From: Parabacteroides acidifaciens | GTDB taxonomy: Bacteria; Bacteroidota; Bacteroidia; Bacteroidales; Tannerellaceae | Direction: 5' to 3' | DNA length: 49,813 nt | NCBI RefSeq assembly: GCF_003363715.1 | Contig: NZ_QREV01000037.1 | Span: 1 to 49,813, forward strand | In this document: piece by piece, positions 19,493 through 26,226 of the stretch | Layout: every line of letters begins with the position of its first letter | Numbering within the stretch: the first letter of the stretch is position 1 | The notes under the pieces: model-generated | Databases searched by the model: none | Seen by the model: only the letters and a program-made list of their open reading frames with translations | Told to the model about the DNA's origin: nothing | Program-made: the position numbers and the translations under genes

Positions 19493-20494
19493 CTACAGGA
19501 CGCGGGTTTGGGGAAATTGCAAGGTAAAAGTCGTCCCTTTCTCTTCTTCCGAAACAACGGTAATACTTCCCCCGTGGCGGTTCATGATCTGCCGGCAAAC
19601 GCTCAGACCGATGCCCGAACCTCCCTGCTTAGTCGTAAAGAACGGGACAAAGACCTTATCCATCGCTTCCGGCACGATACCGCAGCCATTGTCGGAAACG
19701 GTGATAACCGGAACCCCTTCACGCCTGAAAGCATTCACCCGTACTTCCGGAAAGGAACAATCTTTACAGGCTTCGGCTGCATTCTTCAATAAATTAATAA
19801 GCACCTGCTCGATCATCGAGCGGTCGGCATAAACCCGCAAATCAGTCGGACGGACAGAAAATGAAAACGAGACATCTCCGGCAGGATACAAGCCCCGCAA
19901 ATCGTCGAACAGGGTGGAAATCGGAAACAGTTGCTGTGTAGGGGCCGGAATACGTGTCAGTTTCCGGTAGTTCTCGACGAAATCCAACAAGCCTTTACTC
20001 CGGCGGTGTATCGTCTGCATAGCCTGAAGCATGATTCCGTAATCCCGCTCATTCAGTCCGTTGGATGCAGCCCGCTCCGTCACCGTCTCCGACAAAGAGA
20101 TAATCGGAGCGATCGAGTTCATGATCTCGTGTGTGAGAACCCGGATCAATTTCTGCCAAGCCTCCGTTTCCGCCTCCGACACCACTACATTATATAAACG
20201 GGTACGAAAAGCGGACAACGCTTCATTCATGGCACGCGTCAGGCTGGCCTCCGCACCGCCCGCCGACGGGACCGGAAAAGAAAGGTTCATATCTCCATAC
20301 CTGATATTGGCGATCAGGTGCTCCATCCGCTGCAACATTTTCCGTTGATCCAGATAGAGGGAAAAAGCAATACCCAACAAAATCAGAAAGCACATGACCG
20401 CCGTAAAATACAATCCTTTCAATAGCAGAAATGCAATCGAAAGAGACAACAATATCAACAATCCTATTTTCAGAAAAAGAACATAGCGTTTCAT
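19493..20494 (-). CDS. Membrane sensor histidine kinase, NtrB/NtrY-like, partner of the adjacent sigma-54 activator
   Basis: A 333-residue kinase. Two closely spaced membrane helices (about 8-28 and 31-48) leave almost no periplasmic loop, so it likely senses a membrane or cytoplasmic cue. The phospho-acceptor is His122 (RVLTHEIMNSIAPI). The ATPase domain has LINLLKNAAEAC, VSDNGCGIVPEAMDKVF, FFTTKQGGSGIGLS. The start overlaps the end of the upstream NtrC-type regulator by 4 bases, so the two are translationally coupled and form a cognate pair. It probably phosphorylates the regulator in response to envelope stress or a drug-like signal; that part is inference. Confidence 0.88.
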   Translation of the reverse strand: MKRYVLFLKIGLLILLSLSIAFLLLKGLYFTAVMCFLILLGIAFSLYLDQRKMLQRMEHLIANIRYGDMNLSFPVPSAGGAEASLTRAMNEALSAFRTRLYNVVVSEAETEAWQKLIRVLTHEIMNSIAPIISLSETVTERAASNGLNERDYGIMLQAMQTIHRRSKGLLDFVENYRKLTRIPAPTQQLFPISTLFDDLRGLYPAGDVSFSFSVRPTDLRVYADRSMIEQVLINLLKNAAEACKDCSFPEVRVNAFRREGVPVITVSDNGCGIVPEAMDKVFVPFFTTKQGGSGIGLSVCRQIMNRHGGSITVVSEEEKGTTFTLQFPQTRVL

Positions 20495-21858
20495 AGGCCC
20501 AGTTTATCCAGTTTCCGGTACAGGGCAAAACGGGTAATCCCCAACAGTTCGGCAGCACGGGTGATATTCCCGTCGGCACGGCGCAGGGCGCGTTCGATCG
20601 CTTCTTTCTCAAGCACGCTCAGATTCAGTTCATCGGACAGTTCCCCTTTTTTATGAACGGGAGCCGGATGAAGCATAAAGTTTTCAGGCTTCAGCATGGA
20701 GCCGTCCGACAGGATAACAGCGCGCTCGATGGCATGCTGCAACTCGCGGACATTACCGGGCCAGGCATAACTTTGGAGTTTCGTTTTTGCATCCCGGGTA
20801 AGCCCCGTCAGTTTCTTCTTATACTTGCGGGCATAGCGGTTCAGGAAATGGTCGGCCAACAACAGGATATCATTGCCCCGTTCCCGAAGCGGCGGGATAT
20901 GCAGCTCGATCGTATTGATGCGGTATAGCAAATCCTGGCGGAACGTCCCTTCCTGCACCATTTCCCGGATATTCATGTTCGTCGCGGAAATCAAGCGGAC
21001 ATCGATCGGCACGGAACGGGTCGCTCCCAACCGCAGGATCTGTCTTTTCTCGATAGCCGTCAACAGTTTCGCCTGCATCGGCAGACTCAGGTTACCGATC
21101 TCGTCCAGAAACAAAGTACCCCCGGAGGCCACTTCCATACGTCCGGGCTTATCGCGCCGGGCATCCGTAAAAGCACCTTTCTCATACCCGAACAGCTCGC
21201 TCTCGAACAGCTGTTCCGGGATGCTTCCCAAATCGATACTGACAAAAACCTGGCTGCTTCGGGGAGAATGATGGTAAAGGGCGCGGGCAATCAGATCCTT
21301 CCCGGTTCCGTTCTCACCCAAGATCAGGATATTGGCATCCGTATCCTTCAGCTTGGAAACAGTAGCAAACAGTTCCTGCATGACATCGCTCTCGCCTATA
21401 ATCTCAAAACCGGTCTCTTCGGAACTTTCCAACACCTCGACGCGCTGTTTCAGCGTGTTGACCTCCGTACGGCTTTCACGCAGTTTCAAAGCAGCCGAAA
21501 GAGTTGCCAACAGTTTTTCTTTTTCCCAGGGTTTCGGGATGAAATCCGTAGCACCGGCTTTTATGGCACGTACGGCTTTTTCCGTATCGGCATAAGCCGT
21601 AATAAAAAGGACCACCGCATCCGGATCAGCCGCCTTTATCTTTTCCAGCCAGAAAAAGCCTTCCTGCCCACTGATTGCATCCCGCCGAAAATTCATATCC
21701 AACAGGATGACATCCGGCTGGAAAGTCGACATAAAATGTTCGATCCGCTCGGGCTGTGTCGTCACCTTCACCTGTTCGACATATGGCTCCAACAACAGAT
21801 TTAAGGCGAAGAGGACATCTTCGTTATCATCGATGATTAAAATCTTTCCGTTCTTCAT
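20491..21858 (-). CDS. NtrC-family sigma-54-dependent response regulator of the transporter island
   Basis: A 455-residue activator. The receiver domain has Asp54 as acceptor (DVILLDMNF). A linker leads to the AAA+ domain with Walker A GENGTGKD (181-188), the sigma-54 contact loop GAFTDA (228-233, where the usual form is GAFTGA) and Walker B GGTLFLDEIG (246-255). The arginine-finger region and sensor II look intact (FRQDLLYRIN; WPGNVRELQHAIERAV). The C-terminal Fis-type helix-turn-helix is at about 428-455 (ITRAAELLGITRFALYRKL). It should bind the TGTGC-N6-GCACA pairs found upstream of itself and of three sigma-54 promoters in this window. Expression probably starts at a minus-strand TATCTTTG box (21891-21884). 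Confidence 0.92.
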   Translation of the reverse strand: MKNGKILIIDDNEDVLFALNLLLEPYVEQVKVTTQPERIEHFMSTFQPDVILLDMNFRRDAISGQEGFFWLEKIKAADPDAVVLFITAYADTEKAVRAIKAGATDFIPKPWEKEKLLATLSAALKLRESRTEVNTLKQRVEVLESSEETGFEIIGESDVMQELFATVSKLKDTDANILILGENGTGKDLIARALYHHSPRSSQVFVSIDLGSIPEQLFESELFGYEKGAFTDARRDKPGRMEVASGGTLFLDEIGNLSLPMQAKLLTAIEKRQILRLGATRSVPIDVRLISATNMNIREMVQEGTFRQDLLYRINTIELHIPPLRERGNDILLLADHFLNRYARKYKKKLTGLTRDAKTKLQSYAWPGNVRELQHAIERAVILSDGSMLKPENFMLHPAPVHKKGELSDELNLSVLEKEAIERALRRADGNITRAAELLGITRFALYRKLDKLGL

Positions 21859-21883
21859 ATTTTACCAATCACTTCAATATCGA

Positions 21884-21891
21884 CAAAGATA
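21884..21891 (-). promoter_or_regulatory. Candidate -7 box of the NtrC-type regulator gene
   Basis: Minus-strand TATCTTTG fits the Bacteroides -7 consensus and lies 25 bases before the regulator start. The upstream palindromic site at 21914-21929 covers the place where the -33 element would be, which would allow autoregulation. Confidence 0.5.
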
Positions 21892-21913
21892 GTGATTATA
21901 AGAACGGGATGTA

Positions 21914-21950
21914 TGTGCGCTTATGCACGTTTTTTGTGCGCGAGAGCACA
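21914..21950. promoter_or_regulatory. Paired palindromic activator sites upstream of the regulator gene
   Basis: Two 16-bp sites, TGTGCGCTTATGCACG (21914-21929) and TGTGCGCGAGAGCACA (21935-21950), start exactly 21 bp apart. They are the best palindromes of the family found at three sigma-54 promoters here. No sigma-54 -24/-12 element lies at the matching distance on either strand, so these sites probably serve autoregulation of the regulator gene. Confidence 0.7.
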
Positions 21951-22124
21951 ATGTATCTGCATAAAAAGCGGGAAGGTCCTGTAGGAATCAAGATCCTCTG
22001 CAAAGCAGTTTACTAATCCAGCACTTCATGGGAATATAGTGCCGTACAGGAAGGGACAACCCGGCAGATAGAGTGAGTCATACAGAATGTGCGCCTCTTC
22101 CATACTTACCTGCTATTCATGTCA

Positions 22125-22212
22125 CAGCTGTAACACAAAAGAAATCCAATTGTAACACAGAAAGAAGACAGTTGTGACATGGAAAGAATACGGTTGTGAC
22201 ATACAATAGAAG
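22125..22212 (+). repeat. Four tandem 22-bp repeats
   Basis: Four adjacent units, each exactly 22 bp (22125, 22147, 22169, 22191), share the core (A/C/G)NTTGTRACAYNNAAAGAA, for example TTGTAACACAGAAAGAA and TTGTGACATGGAAAGAA. They lie between the regulator's binding sites and the lipoprotein gene. There are no spacers, so it is not a CRISPR. The spacing equals about two helical turns, suggesting a protein-binding array. Confidence 0.75.
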
Positions 22213-22274
22213 ACTGAAAAAAAATCAAATCGATGTGCAAAAACACAAATATGGAATAATAAAAATATTTTAGT

Positions 22275-22282
22275 TATATTTG
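22275..22282 (+). promoter_or_regulatory. Candidate -7 box of the propeller lipoprotein gene
   Basis: TATATTTG fits the TAnnTTTG consensus and lies 59 bases before the chosen start. No -33 TTTG at the usual distance. Confidence 0.4.
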
Positions 22283-22341
22283 TTGCATAAATAACAGTTG
22301 ATGTTGTTTTGATTGATGATGATTCACTAAAAATTATCAAT

Positions 22342-23355
22342 ATGAAAACATATCTATTCTTCCTATACTCATTCTTTCTATTTGTTTCGTGCCGTCAACC
22401 ATTCGAACCATACCGATTTGAAAAAACAGAAGCGATCTCTTTCCATGAGATTGAATATCCAGAGTTATTAGGATTAACCATACAACTCATCAAAACTGGA
22501 GACCATCTGTTGGTAAGTGATTTTCATGGAGACACACTGGTATCGGTTTTTAATCTGAAAAGCAATCAAGTGGAACGCAAACTCGTCTCTGTCGGTAATG
22601 GACCGGGGGAACTGAATTCACCACTTGATCTTCAAATAGCAGGCGACAACCTCTATATCCTGTGCCGTCCGCAATTCCTGCTGAACCATTTGCCGCTCAA
22701 ACCGATTACCACAGGCGACAACCTGCCCATGCTGCAAAAAGACCTGCAACTGCCACAGAAAAGCGACCGGTTCCTGCCGCTTTCGGAGACACAGTTCGTA
22801 TTTTCCGGCATGTGGAACAAACGATATGCCTGGCTGGACCGGACACAGAATGATACGATCATCGAATTCGGCGATTATCCTGATTTTTGGGAAGAAGAAC
22901 ATGAGATTCCAAGCAATGCGAAAGCGATGTTTCACCAATCCTTCTTTACCAAACATCCTACCCGGAATTTGTTTGCAAGCTGTTCTCCCTATGTATTGGA
23001 AATATTTTGTTTCGAGGCGGAACACCCTGCCGTTCCTATTCGCATTTTCCAAAAACAATTAGGAAAATATGCCTACGATTTTACTTCCGGAGAATTCATT
23101 TCAACCCAAACCAAGCCCGGCTCCGATCCGGCGATCTACGATATGGTCTGTTCGGAAAAATACCTCTACCTTATAAAAGGCATCACCCGCAAAAAATATG
23201 AAATTCTAATTATTGACTGGGCCGGAAAACCTGTTAAATTGCTGACAACCGACAAACAGATTTCCTGCCTTACTGTCGATGAAAAAGAAGGGAAAGGATA
23301 CGCTTGTATCTCTGACCCCGAAGATAAACTGGTTTGGTTCGAGATCGGAAAATGA
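22342..23355 (+). CDS. Beta-propeller lipoprotein, BF3164/TolB-like 6-bladed family
   Basis: A 337-residue lipoprotein. The start at 22342 is chosen because it gives a clean signal peptide with lipobox Cys17 (LFVSCRQP); an in-frame ATG 33 bases earlier would spoil it. The mature part has repeated blade-like segments of the BF3164-type propeller family (DHLLVSDFHGDTLVSVFN; VGNGPGELNSPLDLQI; NLYILC). Members are abundant in Bacteroidales and mostly uncharacterised. It lies between the sigma-54 regulator and the efflux operon, and the two activator sites for the TolC promoter begin only 10 bases after its stop codon. A sensory or cargo-binding role in the island is possible but not shown. Confidence 0.65.
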   Translation: MKTYLFFLYSFFLFVSCRQPFEPYRFEKTEAISFHEIEYPELLGLTIQLIKTGDHLLVSDFHGDTLVSVFNLKSNQVERKLVSVGNGPGELNSPLDLQIAGDNLYILCRPQFLLNHLPLKPITTGDNLPMLQKDLQLPQKSDRFLPLSETQFVFSGMWNKRYAWLDRTQNDTIIEFGDYPDFWEEEHEIPSNAKAMFHQSFFTKHPTRNLFASCSPYVLEIFCFEAEHPAVPIRIFQKQLGKYAYDFTSGEFISTQTKPGSDPAIYDMVCSEKYLYLIKGITRKKYEILIIDWAGKPVKLLTTDKQISCLTVDEKEGKGYACISDPEDKLVWFEIGK

Positions 23356-23364
23356 CGATTATCC

Positions 23365-23401
23365 TGTGCACATCCGCACGTAGATTGTGCGCTTATGCAC
23401 A
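23365..23401 (+). promoter_or_regulatory. Paired activator sites of the TolC-operon sigma-54 promoter
   Basis: TGTGCACATCCGCACG (23365-23380) and TGTGCGCTTATGCACA (23386-23401) are 16-bp palindromes spaced 21 bp. Their centres lie near -110 and -88 from the predicted sigma-54 start site, the usual place for NtrC-type enhancer sites. The second is almost identical to a site upstream of the regulator gene. Confidence 0.8.
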
Positions 23402-23455
23402 ACGAACAGGCGAACTATTTTCCTCATTCACATAAAAGCCAACCACTTACAAGTA

Positions 23456-23470
23456 TGGCACATTATTTGT
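23456..23470 (+). promoter_or_regulatory. Sigma-54 promoter of the efflux operon
   Basis: TGGCACATTATTTGT keeps the invariant GG (23457-23458) and, 10 bases on, GT in place of the consensus GC (23469-23470). Predicted transcription start is about 23482, which is one base before the only plausible start codon of the TolC-type gene, implying a leaderless or nearly leaderless message. Confidence 0.7.
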
Positions 23471-23482
23471 CTTTCATCAGGC

Positions 23483-24949
23483 ATGAAACAGATTTTATCC
23501 ATACTTATATGTGTATTGTTCCCACTACAACTATGGGGGCAGAAAACACTTACCCTGACATTGAGCGAAGCAATCGAAATGGCGCGCCAACATTCACCGG
23601 AGGCTATTGCCGCCCGGCATGCTTTCAGGGCCTCTTACTGGAACTGGCGCTCTTTCCGGGCCAAACAGCTGCCAAGCCTGACGCTGACTTCCGATCCGAG
23701 CCTGAACCGCTCCATCCAGTCGGTGACGCTTGAAGACGGTAGTGATAAATTCGTACACCGGAACCAATTGTCGGTCGACGCCGGGCTGGAAATCCAGCAG
23801 AATATCGCCCTGACAGGCGGTACGGTGTTACTGAAGACCGGACTCCAACGGTTAGATATGTTCACCGACAACGTCTCATCATATAAAAGTACTCCGGTGG
23901 TCATCGGATATGAACAAAACCTGTTTGGTTACAACGACCTCAAATGGGAACGCCGGATCGAGCCGATTAAATTCGAAGAAGCGAAAAAAGCTTACATCGA
24001 AACACTCGAACTGGTAGCCGCCTACACAACCAACCGCTTTTTCAACTTGGCAAGCGCACAGACCTCGTTAGAAATCGCGGAATATAATTTTGCATATGCC
24101 GACACGCTCTACCGCTACGCGCAAGGACGTTACAACATCGGGACAATTACTGAAAACGAAATGCTCCAACTCGAACTCAACAAGCTGACCGAGCAGACCA
24201 ACCGCCTGAACGCGCAGATAGACGTGGACGATTACATCCAGTCGCTACGCAGCTACTTAGGTATTTCGGAAAACATCACGCTGGCGGTAATCCCGGACGA
24301 CAGCATTCCCCGCTTCACGGTCAACGTCGAAGAGGCCATGCAATTAGCTTTCCAGAACAATCCGGATATCAGCGCTTTCGAACGCCGCCGCCTGGAAAGC
24401 GAAAGCTCCGTTGCCGAAGCAAAAGCCAACCGGGGATTCAAAGCCGAACTATACGCCCAGTTCGGTTTGACACAGAGCAACGAGAAACTGAAAGAGTCCT
24501 ACCGCAACCCGATGGACCAACAGTTAGTGACACTCGGCATCCGTATTCCGATCCTGGACTGGGGCGTAGGAAAAGGACGGGTCAAGGTGGCCAAAAGCAA
24601 CCGTGACAAGGTCTATACCCAATTGGAACAGGAACGGATGGATTTCGAACTGAATGTCGCCAAGATGGTCAAGCAATTCAACCTGCAGGCCAACAAAGTC
24701 ATGATTGCAGAGAAAACCGACCAGACGGCACAACGCCGCAACGACGTGGCCCGCCGGCTTTATCTGCTCGGTAAATCAAGTATCCTCGACCTGAATGCCG
24801 CCATCTCAGAAAAGGATAACTCACGCCGGGCGTATATCTCGGCCTTGTATAATTACTGGAGTCTTTATTATGGCCTCCGCAGCCTGACGGGCTACGATTT
24901 CGAGAAGCAGATTCCGATTGTTGAGGATTATGAACTATTGCTAAAATAA
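23483..24949 (+). CDS. TolC-family outer-membrane efflux channel
   Basis: A 488-residue outer-membrane channel protein. The start at 23483 is chosen because it begins a normal signal peptide (MKQILSILICVLFPLQLWG); the frame stays open for 32 codons upstream but that stretch contains the activator site and the sigma-54 promoter. The mature protein has the two-fold TolC pattern of long helices (LSEAIEMARQHSPEAIAARHAF; NRFFNLASAQTSLEIAEYNF; QRRNDVARRLYLLGKSSILDLNAA). The channel should form a trimer spanning the outer membrane and periplasm, docking with the adaptor encoded 12 bases downstream. It heads the operon that continues with the adaptor and permeases. Confidence 0.88.
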   Translation: MKQILSILICVLFPLQLWGQKTLTLTLSEAIEMARQHSPEAIAARHAFRASYWNWRSFRAKQLPSLTLTSDPSLNRSIQSVTLEDGSDKFVHRNQLSVDAGLEIQQNIALTGGTVLLKTGLQRLDMFTDNVSSYKSTPVVIGYEQNLFGYNDLKWERRIEPIKFEEAKKAYIETLELVAAYTTNRFFNLASAQTSLEIAEYNFAYADTLYRYAQGRYNIGTITENEMLQLELNKLTEQTNRLNAQIDVDDYIQSLRSYLGISENITLAVIPDDSIPRFTVNVEEAMQLAFQNNPDISAFERRRLESESSVAEAKANRGFKAELYAQFGLTQSNEKLKESYRNPMDQQLVTLGIRIPILDWGVGKGRVKVAKSNRDKVYTQLEQERMDFELNVAKMVKQFNLQANKVMIAEKTDQTAQRRNDVARRLYLLGKSSILDLNAAISEKDNSRRAYISALYNYWSLYYGLRSLTGYDFEKQIPIVEDYELLLK

Positions 24950-24961
24950 AAACAACATACA

Positions 24962-26212
24962 ATGGATAAACCTATTGCTAAGAAACCCGTTTATTACCGC
25001 TACCGCTGGCATATTGCCGGAGGAGTCGCCTTTGTTGCCCTTCTTGTTTATGTAGGGATCGCCGCATCGGGAGGCAGAAAACTCCGTACCGAAGCCGAGA
25101 ACCTGATTATCGGTGAAGCCACCAGCGACAAATTCCTGGAATATGTGGATGTGGAAGGCGTCGTTCAGCCCATCCTTACCATCCAGATCAATGCCCGCGA
25201 GGCTGGCAGCGTAGACCGTATCATTGCCGAAGAAGGAACAATGATGAGCAAGGGAGACACGATACTGACCCTCAGCAATCCCGATCTGATCCGCACCATC
25301 GAGGATCAGCAGGATGAATGGGAAAAGCAGTTGATCTCCTACCAGGAGAAAGAGATCGAAATGGAACAGAAGAGCATCGACCTGCAACAAAAGACCTTAG
25401 AGACAACCTACGAACTGAACCGCCTCAAGAAAAGCTATGCCCTCGACGAGGAGGAATTCCACATGGGTGTCAAAAGCAAGGCGCAGTTAGAAGTAGCCCG
25501 CGACGAGTTCGACTATAAGACCCGCAGTACCGCCCTGCAACTGGAAGGCCTCCGCCACGACAGCGCCGCCACCATCCTACGCCGGGAATTGATGAAGAAC
25601 GACCTCGAACGGGAACGAAAGAAGTTCGACCGCGCCCGGGAGCGCATGGAAGACCTGATTGTCCGCGCTCCCCTCTCCGGCCAGCTCAGCTTCGTCAAAG
25701 TGACGCCCGGCCAGCAGGTGCAAAGCACTGAAGCGATCGCAGAGGTCAAAGTGCTCGACCAGTTCAAGATACACACCTCCCTCAGTGAATATTATATCGA
25801 CCGGATCACAACCGGGCTTCCCGCCACCATCACCTGGCAGAGCAAGAAGTTCCCGCTGCGGATCACCAAAGTCGTTCCGGAGGTGAAAGACCGTAACTTC
25901 GATGTCGACCTGGTCTTTACCGAGGCAAGCCCCGAAAATGTCCGCATCGGCAAAAGCTTCCGTGTCCAGATCGAGCTGGGACAACCGGAAGAAGCCCTTG
26001 TCATCCCGCGTGGCGATTTCTTCCAGACCACCGGCGGACAATGGATCTACAAGCTGAACGAATCCGGCACAAAAGCCCGCAAGACCCCGATCAGCATCGG
26101 CCGACAAAACCCGCAGCAATACGAAATAACCGGCGGCCTCCAACCGGGCGACAAGGTGATTGTCACGGGATATAGTACCTTTGGCGACGCGGAAGAATTG
26201 ATTTTGAAATAA
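24962..26212 (+). CDS. HlyD/MacA-type periplasmic adaptor subunit
   Basis: A 416-residue membrane-fusion protein. One N-terminal membrane anchor lies at about 18-36. The lipoyl-like halves flank a long coiled-coil hairpin (about 95-230, rich in Glu, Lys and Gln, EIEMEQKSIDLQQKTLETTY). The second lipoyl half reads VRAPLSGQLSFVKVTPGQQV, followed by a beta-barrel and membrane-proximal domain (VIPRGDFFQTTGGQWIYKL; LQPGDKVIVTGYSTFG). It should bridge a MacB-like inner-membrane permease to the TolC-type channel. It is the only adaptor in the island and so probably serves several of the six permeases that follow, the first of which starts 14 bases later. Confidence 0.87.
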   Translation: MDKPIAKKPVYYRYRWHIAGGVAFVALLVYVGIAASGGRKLRTEAENLIIGEATSDKFLEYVDVEGVVQPILTIQINAREAGSVDRIIAEEGTMMSKGDTILTLSNPDLIRTIEDQQDEWEKQLISYQEKEIEMEQKSIDLQQKTLETTYELNRLKKSYALDEEEFHMGVKSKAQLEVARDEFDYKTRSTALQLEGLRHDSAATILRRELMKNDLERERKKFDRARERMEDLIVRAPLSGQLSFVKVTPGQQVQSTEAIAEVKVLDQFKIHTSLSEYYIDRITTGLPATITWQSKKFPLRITKVVPEVKDRNFDVDLVFTEASPENVRIGKSFRVQIELGQPEEALVIPRGDFFQTTGGQWIYKLNESGTKARKTPISIGRQNPQQYEITGGLQPGDKVIVTGYSTFGDAEELILK

Positions 26213-26226
26213 ACGAATCTCTACAA

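Noticed and set aside
22125-22212. CRISPR-like appearance of the short direct repeats
   Set aside because: The 22-bp units are contiguous with no spacers, and no cas genes are present.
23387-23482. Longer N-terminus for the TolC-type protein
   Set aside because: The extension would translate through an activator site and the sigma-54 promoter and would bury the signal peptide.
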